Source: Candidatus Njordarchaeota archaeon
Lineage (GTDB): Archaea > Asgardarchaeota > Njordarchaeia > Njordarchaeales > JAHKLH01
Direction: 5' to 3'
Assembly: GCA_029856635.1 (NCBI GenBank)
Contig: JAHKLH010000002.1
Span: 1 to 23,051, forward strand
DNA: 23,051 nucleotides
Position numbers and translations under genes: made by a program. The stretch's first letter is position 1; each line of letters opens with the position of its first letter. Positions 1 to 6,797 of this stretch are shown piece by piece. Below the pieces are notes generated by a model that saw nothing but the letters and a program-made list of their open reading frames with translations, made no database searches and was not told where the DNA came from.

Positions 1-53
1 AGCACGCGCGGCTGCGGACCGCGTGGTCGCGGGTTCAAATCCCGCCGGCCCCA
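1..53 (+). tRNA. tRNA-Arg (anticodon GCG), 3' part
   Basis: Partial at the window edge; the acceptor 5' strand and most of the D arm are outside. Visible parts are the D-stem 3' strand (2-5), an all G-C anticodon stem (7-11 with 19-23), anticodon loop CTGCGGA (12-18) with anticodon GCG at 14-16, a five-base variable loop (24-28), T stem GCGGG/CCCGC (29-33 with 41-45) around loop TTCAAAT, acceptor 3' strand CGGCCCC (46-52) and discriminator A at 53. CCA is not encoded. It should read CGC/CGU arginine codons. A T-rich stretch just after it (57-63) may end transcription. The next gene, on the other strand, ends at base 54, so the two 3' ends touch. Confidence 0.93.
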
Positions 54-773
54 TTACTTTTTATTAATGGAGCTTACCTTCTTAGCAAATTTACATTGTT
101 GGCACACAAATTCTACAATGTTGTCATAATCTTCGTAAATACCATCATATGACACAAAGAGTGATTTGTCATGTTTATCATCCCGCTTTTTTATGTTTTT
201 TAGGTTATTTTTTTGTGGAGTTTTTGGCAAAATTCTTTTGATAAGAGGAATTATTTGCTTTAGATTTCCACCTATATATATGTCATCTGGGGGTGCTCCG
301 AGTAAGAAATGCTTAAGTATGTTCATAGAATTTGTGTTCCATTTTAAAAATAGAATTTGATAATTTAATCCATGGAACATAACAACACTAATTAGCTTTA
401 ACATTTCCTTAATTTCCTTGGCATAGGTAATAGTATATATACAAATTTTTGATTCATTACGTTGCACTAAATAAATCCAATTTTCGCATCTAAGAAAATT
501 AAGATTCCTAACAAAAAGTTCAATAAAATTTGGAATCGTGTTCAATGTTCCATGAAAAGCGATTATTGAAAGAAAATACGTATTTGTTCTTGCCTTAATT
601 TTAAGGATCATTGGATAATTAGATATATTACACACACGAAGTGTAGATTTTCTTAAAAAATCATGAATTATTTTATGTTCTTTTTTAAGAAATTTTACAA
701 GAGGTAATATTAGGCATGTTTCATTTGTTTTCAGTATGACTATTCCGTATGGAAGTTTTTGTCTTATGTTCAT
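54..773 (-). CDS. Hypothetical protein, 239 aa, family not recognised
   Basis: I do not recognise this protein. It is rich in Ile, Asn, Lys and Phe. It has a mixed alpha/beta-looking N-terminal two thirds, a low-complexity basic stretch at about residues 180-205 (PKTPQKNNLKNIKKRDDKHD), and a C-terminal VCQQCKF with a single CxxC pair. No signal peptide or convincing membrane helix is visible. The ATG at 773 follows a good Shine-Dalgarno-like GAGGGAT two bases upstream. The gene shares a short upstream region with the divergent aminotransferase gene, where CTTATTAAG at 802-810 could serve as a TATA element in both directions. Its stop codon abuts the tRNA-Arg 3' end. Expression is plausible because of the start context, but function cannot be inferred. 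Confidence 0.7.
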   Translation of the reverse strand: MNIRQKLPYGIVILKTNETCLILPLVKFLKKEHKIIHDFLRKSTLRVCNISNYPMILKIKARTNTYFLSIIAFHGTLNTIPNFIELFVRNLNFLRCENWIYLVQRNESKICIYTITYAKEIKEMLKLISVVMFHGLNYQILFLKWNTNSMNILKHFLLGAPPDDIYIGGNLKQIIPLIKRILPKTPQKNNLKNIKKRDDKHDKSLFVSYDGIYEDYDNIVEFVCQQCKFAKKVSSINKK

Positions 774-800
774 AAATCCCTCTGTTTTCTCATAACAATA

Positions 801-837
801 ACTTATTAAGTAGGCATAAATTTCACTTTTGGTGATG
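801..837. promoter_or_regulatory. Divergent promoter region and Shine-Dalgarno of the aminotransferase gene
   Basis: The near-palindromic CTTATTAAG at 802-810 sits about 28-32 bases upstream of both likely transcript starts and could act as a TATA element for both divergent genes. GGTGAT at 831-836 lies five bases before the ATG at 842 and matches the start context used elsewhere in the window (PCNA, ADP-forming synthetase). The promoter assignment is inference from spacing only. Confidence 0.4.
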
Positions 838-841
838 CATC

Positions 842-2068
842 ATGGTAAGCAAGATTGCAAAGTGGATGGCAGAGCATCCTTCATCTATTAGAGAAATAAT
901 GTCACTTGTAGCAGAATATAAAAAGCATCCCGAAAAGTTTCCACGAGAGCTTATATACCTCGCAGGAGGTTGGCCGCAAGATATGCCACCGGGGATTTTG
1001 ATTAATAAATTAAAAGAGGTGATAACTAGTGAAGATTTAATAAGAATGTCCGCTAGTTATTCACCAACTATAGGTTATCCTGACTTATTGGAGGCAATAG
1101 TACAATATGAAAAAGAAGTCTTTAGTAGAAGTGTAGAACCAGAGGAAATCGTCTTTGGTTTAGGCTCATCTGAACAAACGGGAGCTTTATTTATAAGTCT
1201 ACTTGATCCGGGTGATGAATTAATTCTAACGGCTCCTGGATACCTTAATTACGAAAGACAAGCACGTTTAGAACTCCTCGGAAATGTTAATATACGTTAT
1301 TGGAGAGTAATAAAGGATGGCGTATTTTCTCCAGACCTTGATGAGCTTCAGTCATTGATAACAAAGAAGACAAAAGCAGTAGTAATAACAACTCCAGGAA
1401 ATCCTGACGGACAGGTTTGGACAGATGAGATAATTGATGGATTAAGCGATCTAGCAGAAGAAAAAGACTTTTATATTCTCATTGATGTGGCATATAGAGC
1501 ATTTATATTTTACGAAAAACCGAAATATTTCTCACGAAAACGAAGGGAAAAAGAAATTTACATATGTACACTCAGTAAGGAACTAAGAATACCGGGGTGG
1601 CGAGCATCATATGTACTCTTACCATATGATCTAGCACGATATTTAAATACCATTGAGCAAGCAAGAACTTTAGCACCATGCAGTCTTGTGCAAACAACGC
1701 TAATAAAGTTATTTAACGATAAGAATGCACTATCAGAAGTGAAAAAATTCTATGAAGAAGGAACAAAGAAGTATGAAAAAGCAGCGAAACTAACAGTAGA
1801 TTATCTCAGCAGAATTCCACAACTGAAGATACTTGAACCGCAAGGTGGTTTTTATGTTTTCTTTGATGTATCATATTATGAAAAAAGTTCACGGAAGCTT
1901 TGTAACGAACTTCTTCAGAAATACCAAGTAGCATTAACGCCAGGTATTGATTTTAACGGATTCGAAGGATGGATTAGATTATCTTTTGCACCTGTTGTGG
2001 AATCTCAGGAGAAACTAATTGAAGGATTGGAAAGAATGATAAAATTCTTCGAAGAAAAACGAAGATAA
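842..2068 (+). CDS. PLP-dependent aminotransferase, class I/II (fold type I)
   Basis: Predicted cytosolic pyridoxal-phosphate aminotransferase of the aspartate-aminotransferase superfamily, 408 aa, the usual length. Visible hallmarks are the glycine-rich cofactor region GLGSSEQTG (about residues 106-114), TTPGNPDGQ with the conserved Asn (about 183-191), IDVAYRAF with the ring-binding Asp and Tyr (about 215-222), SKELRIPGWR with the Schiff-base Lys (about 245-254), and GWIRLSFA near the C terminus with the carboxylate-binding Arg. The ATG at 842 has a GGTGAT Shine-Dalgarno at 831-836. It is first in an operon with nadM (15-base gap) and rpo3. The substrate cannot be told from sequence; the NadM linkage does not by itself imply aspartate use. 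Family assignment is firm, specificity is not. Confidence 0.93.
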   Translation: MVSKIAKWMAEHPSSIREIMSLVAEYKKHPEKFPRELIYLAGGWPQDMPPGILINKLKEVITSEDLIRMSASYSPTIGYPDLLEAIVQYEKEVFSRSVEPEEIVFGLGSSEQTGALFISLLDPGDELILTAPGYLNYERQARLELLGNVNIRYWRVIKDGVFSPDLDELQSLITKKTKAVVITTPGNPDGQVWTDEIIDGLSDLAEEKDFYILIDVAYRAFIFYEKPKYFSRKRREKEIYICTLSKELRIPGWRASYVLLPYDLARYLNTIEQARTLAPCSLVQTTLIKLFNDKNALSEVKKFYEEGTKKYEKAAKLTVDYLSRIPQLKILEPQGGFYVFFDVSYYEKSSRKLCNELLQKYQVALTPGIDFNGFEGWIRLSFAPVVESQEKLIEGLERMIKFFEEKRR

Positions 2069-2083
2069 AAGGGGCGCTTCTTC

Positions 2084-2608
2084 ATGAAATATAGACGAGC
2101 ATTATTCATAGGGCGATTTCAACCTCTCCATAATGGTCATCTTCATGTTATACAGAGAATTCTGCAGGAAAGCGAAGAGATTATAATTGCAGTAGGTTCT
2201 GCACAAGAGAGTTATACTCTTAGAAATCCTCTAACAGTTGGTGAGCGCATAGAGATTATTCATGACGTCCTTAAAATGCTAAATGCAATAGATAGAGCAT
2301 ATATAGTACCTATTCCCGATATAAATGAAAATGCTGTATGGCCTGCACGAGTTATGGAATATTGTCCTAAGTTTGACTGCGTATACTCAGGTAACGAGTT
2401 AGTCATAATGCTCTTTGAAAGATTTGATATCAAGACTGTTCGGATACAACACATTAAAAGGAACTTATATCAAGGAAAAGTAATCAGGGAGCGAATTCTA
2501 CGAGGTTTAGATTACCGAGACCTTGTACCTGAAATAGTATATAAGAAACTTAAGCAATTTGGATTTGATGAGAGAATTAAGAGATTAGTGGGGATGCAAA
2601 ATGGATGA
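2084..2608 (+). CDS. nadM: Nicotinamide-nucleotide adenylyltransferase (NMNAT)
   Basis: Transfers AMP from ATP to nicotinamide mononucleotide (and probably nicotinate mononucleotide), making NAD(H) precursors in the cytosol. The 174-aa length matches archaeal NadM. The nucleotidyltransferase signature GRFQPLHNGH is at residues 10-19, with the (H/T)xGH catalytic motif at 16-19. The RNPLTVGERIEII segment (about 46-58) follows the family pattern, and GKVIRERI near residue 140 corresponds to the second ATP-contacting region (ISxxR-like). The ATG at 2084 follows AAGGGGCG. Its end overlaps the start of rpo3 by eight bases, so translation is probably coupled. Confidence 0.96.
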   Translation: MKYRRALFIGRFQPLHNGHLHVIQRILQESEEIIIAVGSAQESYTLRNPLTVGERIEIIHDVLKMLNAIDRAYIVPIPDINENAVWPARVMEYCPKFDCVYSGNELVIMLFERFDIKTVRIQHIKRNLYQGKVIRERILRGLDYRDLVPEIVYKKLKQFGFDERIKRLVGMQNG

Positions 2609-3449
2609 AATAAAAACAAGGTTAATTAAACGACCAAACGAATTATATGCTGAATTTCTCATAGAGGGAATCGAGCCACATATAATCAATATGTTTCGTC
2701 GTGCAGTTTTAGCATATGTACCAACCCTAGCAATACATGAGGTGATTATCCGTAGAAATACATCTGTTCTTTGGGATGAAGACCTTGCATTAAGACTTGC
2801 TTTAATTCCTTTAAAAGTAGATAGAAGAGAGATTGACCTACTTGGAAAATGTGGAAAATTAATTTTAAGCCTAGAAAGAGCAGTTGAATGTAGTGCTAGG
2901 CTGAGATTAAGAAAGAGGGGAGAACCAAACAGAATCATAACCGTTTACGCTAGGGATATAGAACCCGTTGACAAAAAAACGGTTAGACCTGTTTATCCAG
3001 ATATACCAATTGTGAAACTAGGACCAAAACAAGAAATAGACATTGAGATGATTGCAAAAGTCGGACTTGGACGCGATCATGCAAAGTTTCAAGCAGTTTG
3101 TACCGTGGGATATAAACCATTACCAATACTTCAAGTCAAGGAAAACTGCAATGGTTGTGGAAAGTGTGTAGAAGCATGTCCCAAAAAAGTTTTGGAACTC
3201 AGAAATGGTAAGCCAGTTATAAAAGAAGACAAGAGACTTGAATGTGATTTAGACCGTTTATGTGTGATGCATTGCCCTGTGCAAGCACTTGAAATAATTC
3301 CTGACGAAACTAAGTATTTATTTAGAGTTGAAAGCGTAGGTCAATTGTCTTTAGAAGAAATATTCATAGCTGCTGTGAATTCCATGGATCAATTGATGGA
3401 TTATTTCATGAAAGCATTAACTGAAGCGCTCCAGCAAAGCAAAGGTTAA
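2601..3449 (+). CDS. rpo3: DNA-directed RNA polymerase subunit D (Rpo3) with ferredoxin domain
   Basis: Archaeal counterpart of bacterial alpha and eukaryotic Rpb3; pairs with Rpo11 to nucleate RNA polymerase assembly. The N-terminal dimerisation region contains NMFRRAVLAYVPTLAIHEV (residues about 30-48), and the C terminus ends in the helix NSMDQLMDYFMKALTEAL. Between them is an inserted ferredoxin-like domain. Its first motif is CNGCGKCVEACP (C183, C186, C189, C193). The second motif is C215-x2-D218-x2-C221-x3-C225, with Asp at the usual second cysteine. The family carries Fe-S clusters that stabilise the subunit; here seven Cys plus one Asp suggest one 4Fe-4S and one 3Fe-4S or Asp-ligated cluster (inference). 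The ATG at 2601 follows GTGGGGAT. It is not beside ribosomal genes such as rps11 or rpl18e, its common neighbours in archaea. Confidence 0.97.
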   Translation: MDEIKTRLIKRPNELYAEFLIEGIEPHIINMFRRAVLAYVPTLAIHEVIIRRNTSVLWDEDLALRLALIPLKVDRREIDLLGKCGKLILSLERAVECSARLRLRKRGEPNRIITVYARDIEPVDKKTVRPVYPDIPIVKLGPKQEIDIEMIAKVGLGRDHAKFQAVCTVGYKPLPILQVKENCNGCGKCVEACPKKVLELRNGKPVIKEDKRLECDLDRLCVMHCPVQALEIIPDETKYLFRVESVGQLSLEEIFIAAVNSMDQLMDYFMKALTEALQQSKG

Positions 3450-4114
3450 TGGCGAAATCTTTTTATTCTTCGTTCTTCAACATATCTTCCACGCATCTTT
3501 ATCTCTTTCACGCGTTTTAATACTATGTCAGCGTCAGCATATTCAAGAGAATATCCTTCAATGAAAGCATTCCAGAGTTCTTCATACATATCATAATGAA
3601 TACTCATTAATGATTTCTCAAAAACAACGAGTTCTGTTCCTTTATCCTCTAAGGTCGTTGAGAAATCACCCAGTCCAAAATCAATTAATACTGGTTTTCC
3701 TTTGTATACGATAATATTCGATGTAGTAAGATCCCCATGAATTAAGCCATTTCTATGTAAACGTGCAGTAAATATTCCAACTCTCCTTGCAATTTCTCTC
3801 GCCTCAGTTCTAGAAAGCACCTTATTTATAAGCGCATCTCTTAGCAATAGTCCATCGATGAATTCAATTATAAGATATGTGTTTTTTAAACTCACATAAA
3901 GAACTGTTGGAGCATATACACCCGCTTTCTTTGCCGAAGATAAAAGTTTTGCTTCAAGTTTTGTCCGCAGTTGACGCAAACGTAAATCTAATTCTGGACA
4001 ACGCCATTTTTTTGGAACACGTAATTTCATTATGGCAGGGCGTGTAATCCATAGACCATAATAAACATGTGCTTCAGCTCCTTTTGCTAGCATTTTCTGG
4101 ACTTGAAACATCAT
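3446..4114 (-). CDS. bud32: Bud32 (PRPK-type) kinase/ATPase of the KEOPS complex
   Basis: Small RIO-like protein kinase that partners Kae1 in KEOPS, the complex making t6A37 in ANN-reading tRNAs; Bud32 supplies ATPase activity. The 222-aa length is normal for a stand-alone Bud32 rather than a Kae1-Bud32 fusion. Visible features are GAEA (12-15) replacing a classical P-loop, the catalytic Lys K30, HGDLTTSN (126-133) with catalytic Asp 128 and metal-binding Asn 133, DFGL (Asp 145), EDKGTELVVFEK, and the basic tail RGRYVEERR typical of the family. The start is ATG 4114 (or the adjacent ATG 4111); the Shine-Dalgarno is weak. It converges with rpo3; the two stop codons share TTAA at 3446-3449. A box C/D sRNA lies upstream on the same strand, so the two may be cotranscribed. 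No kae1 is in the window. Confidence 0.95.
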   Translation of the reverse strand: MMFQVQKMLAKGAEAHVYYGLWITRPAIMKLRVPKKWRCPELDLRLRQLRTKLEAKLLSSAKKAGVYAPTVLYVSLKNTYLIIEFIDGLLLRDALINKVLSRTEAREIARRVGIFTARLHRNGLIHGDLTTSNIIVYKGKPVLIDFGLGDFSTTLEDKGTELVVFEKSLMSIHYDMYEELWNAFIEGYSLEYADADIVLKRVKEIKMRGRYVEERRIKRFRH

Positions 4115-4164
4115 TACAACACGTGTTTCTCATTTCTCTTAAAAAGAGGGAATAAAGCCAAAAT

Positions 4165-4224
4165 AAAGTCAGCCCTGCGCGGACTCAACATGTAGATTCA
4201 GTTTTACGCGCGCTCATCATCCAA
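4165..4224 (-). ncRNA. Box C/D guide sRNA (2'-O-methylation guide)
   Basis: On the minus strand the order is box C ATGATGA (4220-4214, perfect RUGAUGA), a 12-nt guide GCGCGCGTAAAA (4213-4202), box D' CTGA (4201-4198), a 6-nt spacer, box C' ATGTTGA (4191-4185, one mismatch), a 12-nt guide GTCCGCGCAGGG (4184-4173) and box D CTGA (4172-4169). Two 12-nt guides between C/D' and C'/D boxes is the standard archaeal layout. Such RNAs bind L7Ae, Nop5 and fibrillarin and direct methylation of the target base paired to the fifth guide base upstream of D or D': here an A and a G. Predicted targets are TTTTACGCGCGC and CCCTGCGCGGAC; I could not place them in rRNA. TTTTAAAAATAT upstream (4253-4242) is a suitably spaced TATA element. 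A terminal stem is not obvious. End coordinates are approximate. Confidence 0.85.
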
Positions 4225-4240
4225 CAAAATTAGATGCAAG

Positions 4241-4253
4241 GATATTTTTAAAA
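4241..4253 (-). promoter_or_regulatory. TATA element for the C/D sRNA
   Basis: On the minus strand the sequence reads TTTTAAAAATATC, centred about 22-25 bases upstream of the predicted sRNA 5' end. It is too close to the helicase ATG (4263) to serve that gene, which instead has a GGGGGAT Shine-Dalgarno at 4254-4260. Assigned by motif and spacing only. Confidence 0.45.
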
Positions 4254-4262
4254 GGGGGATAT

Positions 4263-6797
4263 ATGAAGAATGACGAAGAACTAAAATGTCCAATATGTGG
4301 TTCCAAATTGGAGATTTTACGAACATGGCATGAGGGTGTCTTTATAAAAATCGAATTACTCTGTAAATCTTGTAATCGGAGTTTCATAATTTCTGCGAAA
4401 CCGAAGGAAATTAAGAAGACCCTTGAAACTATAGAGTTGGAAGATTACTTCCTAAAAGAGTTGATGAAAAAGCGAGTGAAAATAGAAGAAATGCCCCCTG
4501 ATGTCCCAGAACTAATAAAGAAAATAGCCCAAAGTGATCACGTATTTCTTATTAACTTCTCCAGAGTTGGAGTAGAAGCACCAAAAACTGGAAGTAATGT
4601 ATCCCCTGAAGTTTTCGTTAAAATGAGTGCTCCATTCGCCTATGCTAAAAGAATTGCTGATGCTTTACGTGCACGAAATATTCTAAGACTATATAAATTT
4701 CAAGAAACTGCAATGCGTGAAATTTTAAGTGGAAAAAATGTAGTTATCGAGGCAGCTACAGCCATGGGAAAAACAGAAGCATTTTTTATACCTCTCTTAA
4801 TTAAAATCTGTAAAGAAAAACCAAAAGAAAAACCGTATGCATTACTAATATATCCAACGAAAGCATTATCTCGGGATCAACTAATCAAACTGTCCTATTA
4901 TGCAAAAGTCATAGGAGCACGCGTAGCAGTGCTTGATGGAGATACTCCCCCTGAGGAAAGAGCGAAGATATTGAGAAATCCACCAGAATTCATAATGACA
5001 AATTTCGATATGATTCATTGGCATCTAGCAAAGAGAACACCAATTGGAAATTTATTCAGAAGGGCACGGATAATAGTAATAGACGAATTTCATGAATATT
5101 GCGGCGCATTTGGAACCCATGCGTATTGGATATTAAAGAGACTTAAAAGGCAGAAAAAAATTCAAATAATTCTTTCATCAGCAACAATAAAAAACTCCTT
5201 AGAGTTTGCGGAACGGTTCCTCGATGAAAAGGTAATTCTAGTAAAAGAGGAAGGACGGAAAACTCCAATTTATATTTTCTTTCTGTATCCATGGCAACTT
5301 TCAATTCATCGCATAGCCGCAGAAATAGCAAAGGAAAGCGTGTTATCTAAACTTAAGTGCTTGATTTTCTTCAATACAAGGCGTTCTGCAGAATATGCTT
5401 ATTGGTTGTATCGTTACACATTTGGAACATTGAGTGACCGCGCAGCAGTGCATCGAGCAGGTATTTCAAGAAAAATTAGAAGAATAATTGAGGAAAAATT
5501 TAGAAGCGGTGAAATACTTACTATTTTTTCAACACCAACACTTGAATTAGGAATTGATATTGGTGATGTGAATCTTGTTGTATCTGAAATAGCTCCTGTT
5601 GATCGATTTCTACAAAGAATTGGTCGTTCAGGAAGACGAGAAAAACCAGGAGTAGGAATTCTTCTTCTTCGTGCGGATGACCCAATTAGCGAATATTATG
5701 CATTAAATCCCCGAGATTACTTTGAAGATTTGGCTATGAGATATATCGAGCCAAGAAACCCATACATAGCTAAGCAACATGTATATTTAATGGCATACGA
5801 GCAGCCGTTAAGTGAGGAAGAAATAAAGACCCTCAGAATTCCCTATGAAATTATACGAGAACTCATGAAAGAGGGCGCGCTTGTAAAGTTTCTAAACTAT
5901 TATCACGCAAATGAGAGAGTCTTTGATAATTATTTCAAAACAAGTATTCGTGGAAGTGGAGATGTCATAGAAGTGATTTGGAAGGACAAAAAGATTGACG
6001 AAAGAGATATCATAATTGGATTAAGAGAACTCTATCCTGGTGCAATTTATTTCAATAGAGGAATGAAATTTATTGTTAAGAAACTCGATTTGGAAAATAG
6101 AAAAGCATATGTGGAACTAGCTCCAAGGGATCTAGAACCATATTATACAAAACCGCTTTTTGAATCAATAGCAATACCAATTGAAGAAGAAACTTATCAA
6201 AAAAGAGAACTTCTTGGAACCGTAGTTTGGTATGGACGATTACGAATGACACTAATAGTAAATGGATATATCATGTTAAGGGAAGGTGAAAAAAAGCCTG
6301 TAGGAGTATTTCCAATAGAGCCACCAATTACCTATGAATATGACACATATGGTATTGTTTTTAAAGCACCGCAGGTGGATTACGGAGATTGGGAAAAAAC
6401 AGCAGGAGCTTATCATGCTCTAGAACATGTCTTAATTGAAGGTACGACAATGATTACTGGTGCAGCAAGTGAGGATTTGGGGGGTATTAGCTTCGGAACA
6501 ACTGGAATTATATGTATTCACGATGCCTTAAAAGGAGGTAATGGAGTATCTTACCTACTTTTCAAACGATTTGAAAAAGCAGTTGAAAGAGCATGCAAAT
6601 TATTGCGCAGATATGCTGGTACGAGTGTTGAGAAAGCAAATAAAGCAGTGTATTCCTGGCATTGTGGAAATAATAATCGGCCATTATATCAACGTGGAGC
6701 ATTAGAACTACTCGAGAGCATGCTTCGACATGAAAAAGTAACCAATGCAAGACATGCATTAGACATACTCAAAGTTTTAGGAAAAGGCATAGTTTAG
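4263..6797 (+). CDS. SF2 helicase of the Hrq1/MrfA type with C-terminal DUF1998-like domain
   Basis: ATP-dependent DNA helicase of superfamily 2, 844 aa, probably in DNA repair or recombination by analogy with bacterial MrfA and fungal Hrq1. An N-terminal zinc ribbon has C9, C12, C34 and C37. Motif I is AATAMGKTEA (about 163-171), motif II DEFH (274-277), motif III SSAT (near 305) and motif VI QRIGRSGRR (about 451-459). The C terminus follows the DUF1998/MrfA pattern: HALEH, DLGGISFG, then HDALKGGNGVSYLLFKRF and finally CGNNNRPL (C801). In the family a cysteine cluster of the form CxCxxGCPSC precedes the CGN motif; here that stretch reads RRYAGTSVEKANKAVYSWH with no cysteine, so the usual metal site seems lost. 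The ATG at 4263 has GGGGGAT just upstream. The stop overlaps the convergent SAHH stop (TTAG, 6794-6797). Confidence 0.92.
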   Translation: MKNDEELKCPICGSKLEILRTWHEGVFIKIELLCKSCNRSFIISAKPKEIKKTLETIELEDYFLKELMKKRVKIEEMPPDVPELIKKIAQSDHVFLINFSRVGVEAPKTGSNVSPEVFVKMSAPFAYAKRIADALRARNILRLYKFQETAMREILSGKNVVIEAATAMGKTEAFFIPLLIKICKEKPKEKPYALLIYPTKALSRDQLIKLSYYAKVIGARVAVLDGDTPPEERAKILRNPPEFIMTNFDMIHWHLAKRTPIGNLFRRARIIVIDEFHEYCGAFGTHAYWILKRLKRQKKIQIILSSATIKNSLEFAERFLDEKVILVKEEGRKTPIYIFFLYPWQLSIHRIAAEIAKESVLSKLKCLIFFNTRRSAEYAYWLYRYTFGTLSDRAAVHRAGISRKIRRIIEEKFRSGEILTIFSTPTLELGIDIGDVNLVVSEIAPVDRFLQRIGRSGRREKPGVGILLLRADDPISEYYALNPRDYFEDLAMRYIEPRNPYIAKQHVYLMAYEQPLSEEEIKTLRIPYEIIRELMKEGALVKFLNYYHANERVFDNYFKTSIRGSGDVIEVIWKDKKIDERDIIIGLRELYPGAIYFNRGMKFIVKKLDLENRKAYVELAPRDLEPYYTKPLFESIAIPIEEETYQKRELLGTVVWYGRLRMTLIVNGYIMLREGEKKPVGVFPIEPPITYEYDTYGIVFKAPQVDYGDWEKTAGAYHALEHVLIEGTTMITGAASEDLGGISFGTTGIICIHDALKGGNGVSYLLFKRFEKAVERACKLLRRYAGTSVEKANKAVYSWHCGNNNRPLYQRGALELLESMLRHEKVTNARHALDILKVLGKGIV

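Noticed and set aside
2585..2938. Open frame of 117 codons antisense to rpo3
   Set aside because: It is contained in the conserved Rpo3 coding region and shows no motif or start context.
3147..3278. Ferredoxin-like segment as a separate gene
   Set aside because: It is in frame within Rpo3, flanked on both sides by conserved Rpo3 sequence, as in other archaeal subunits.
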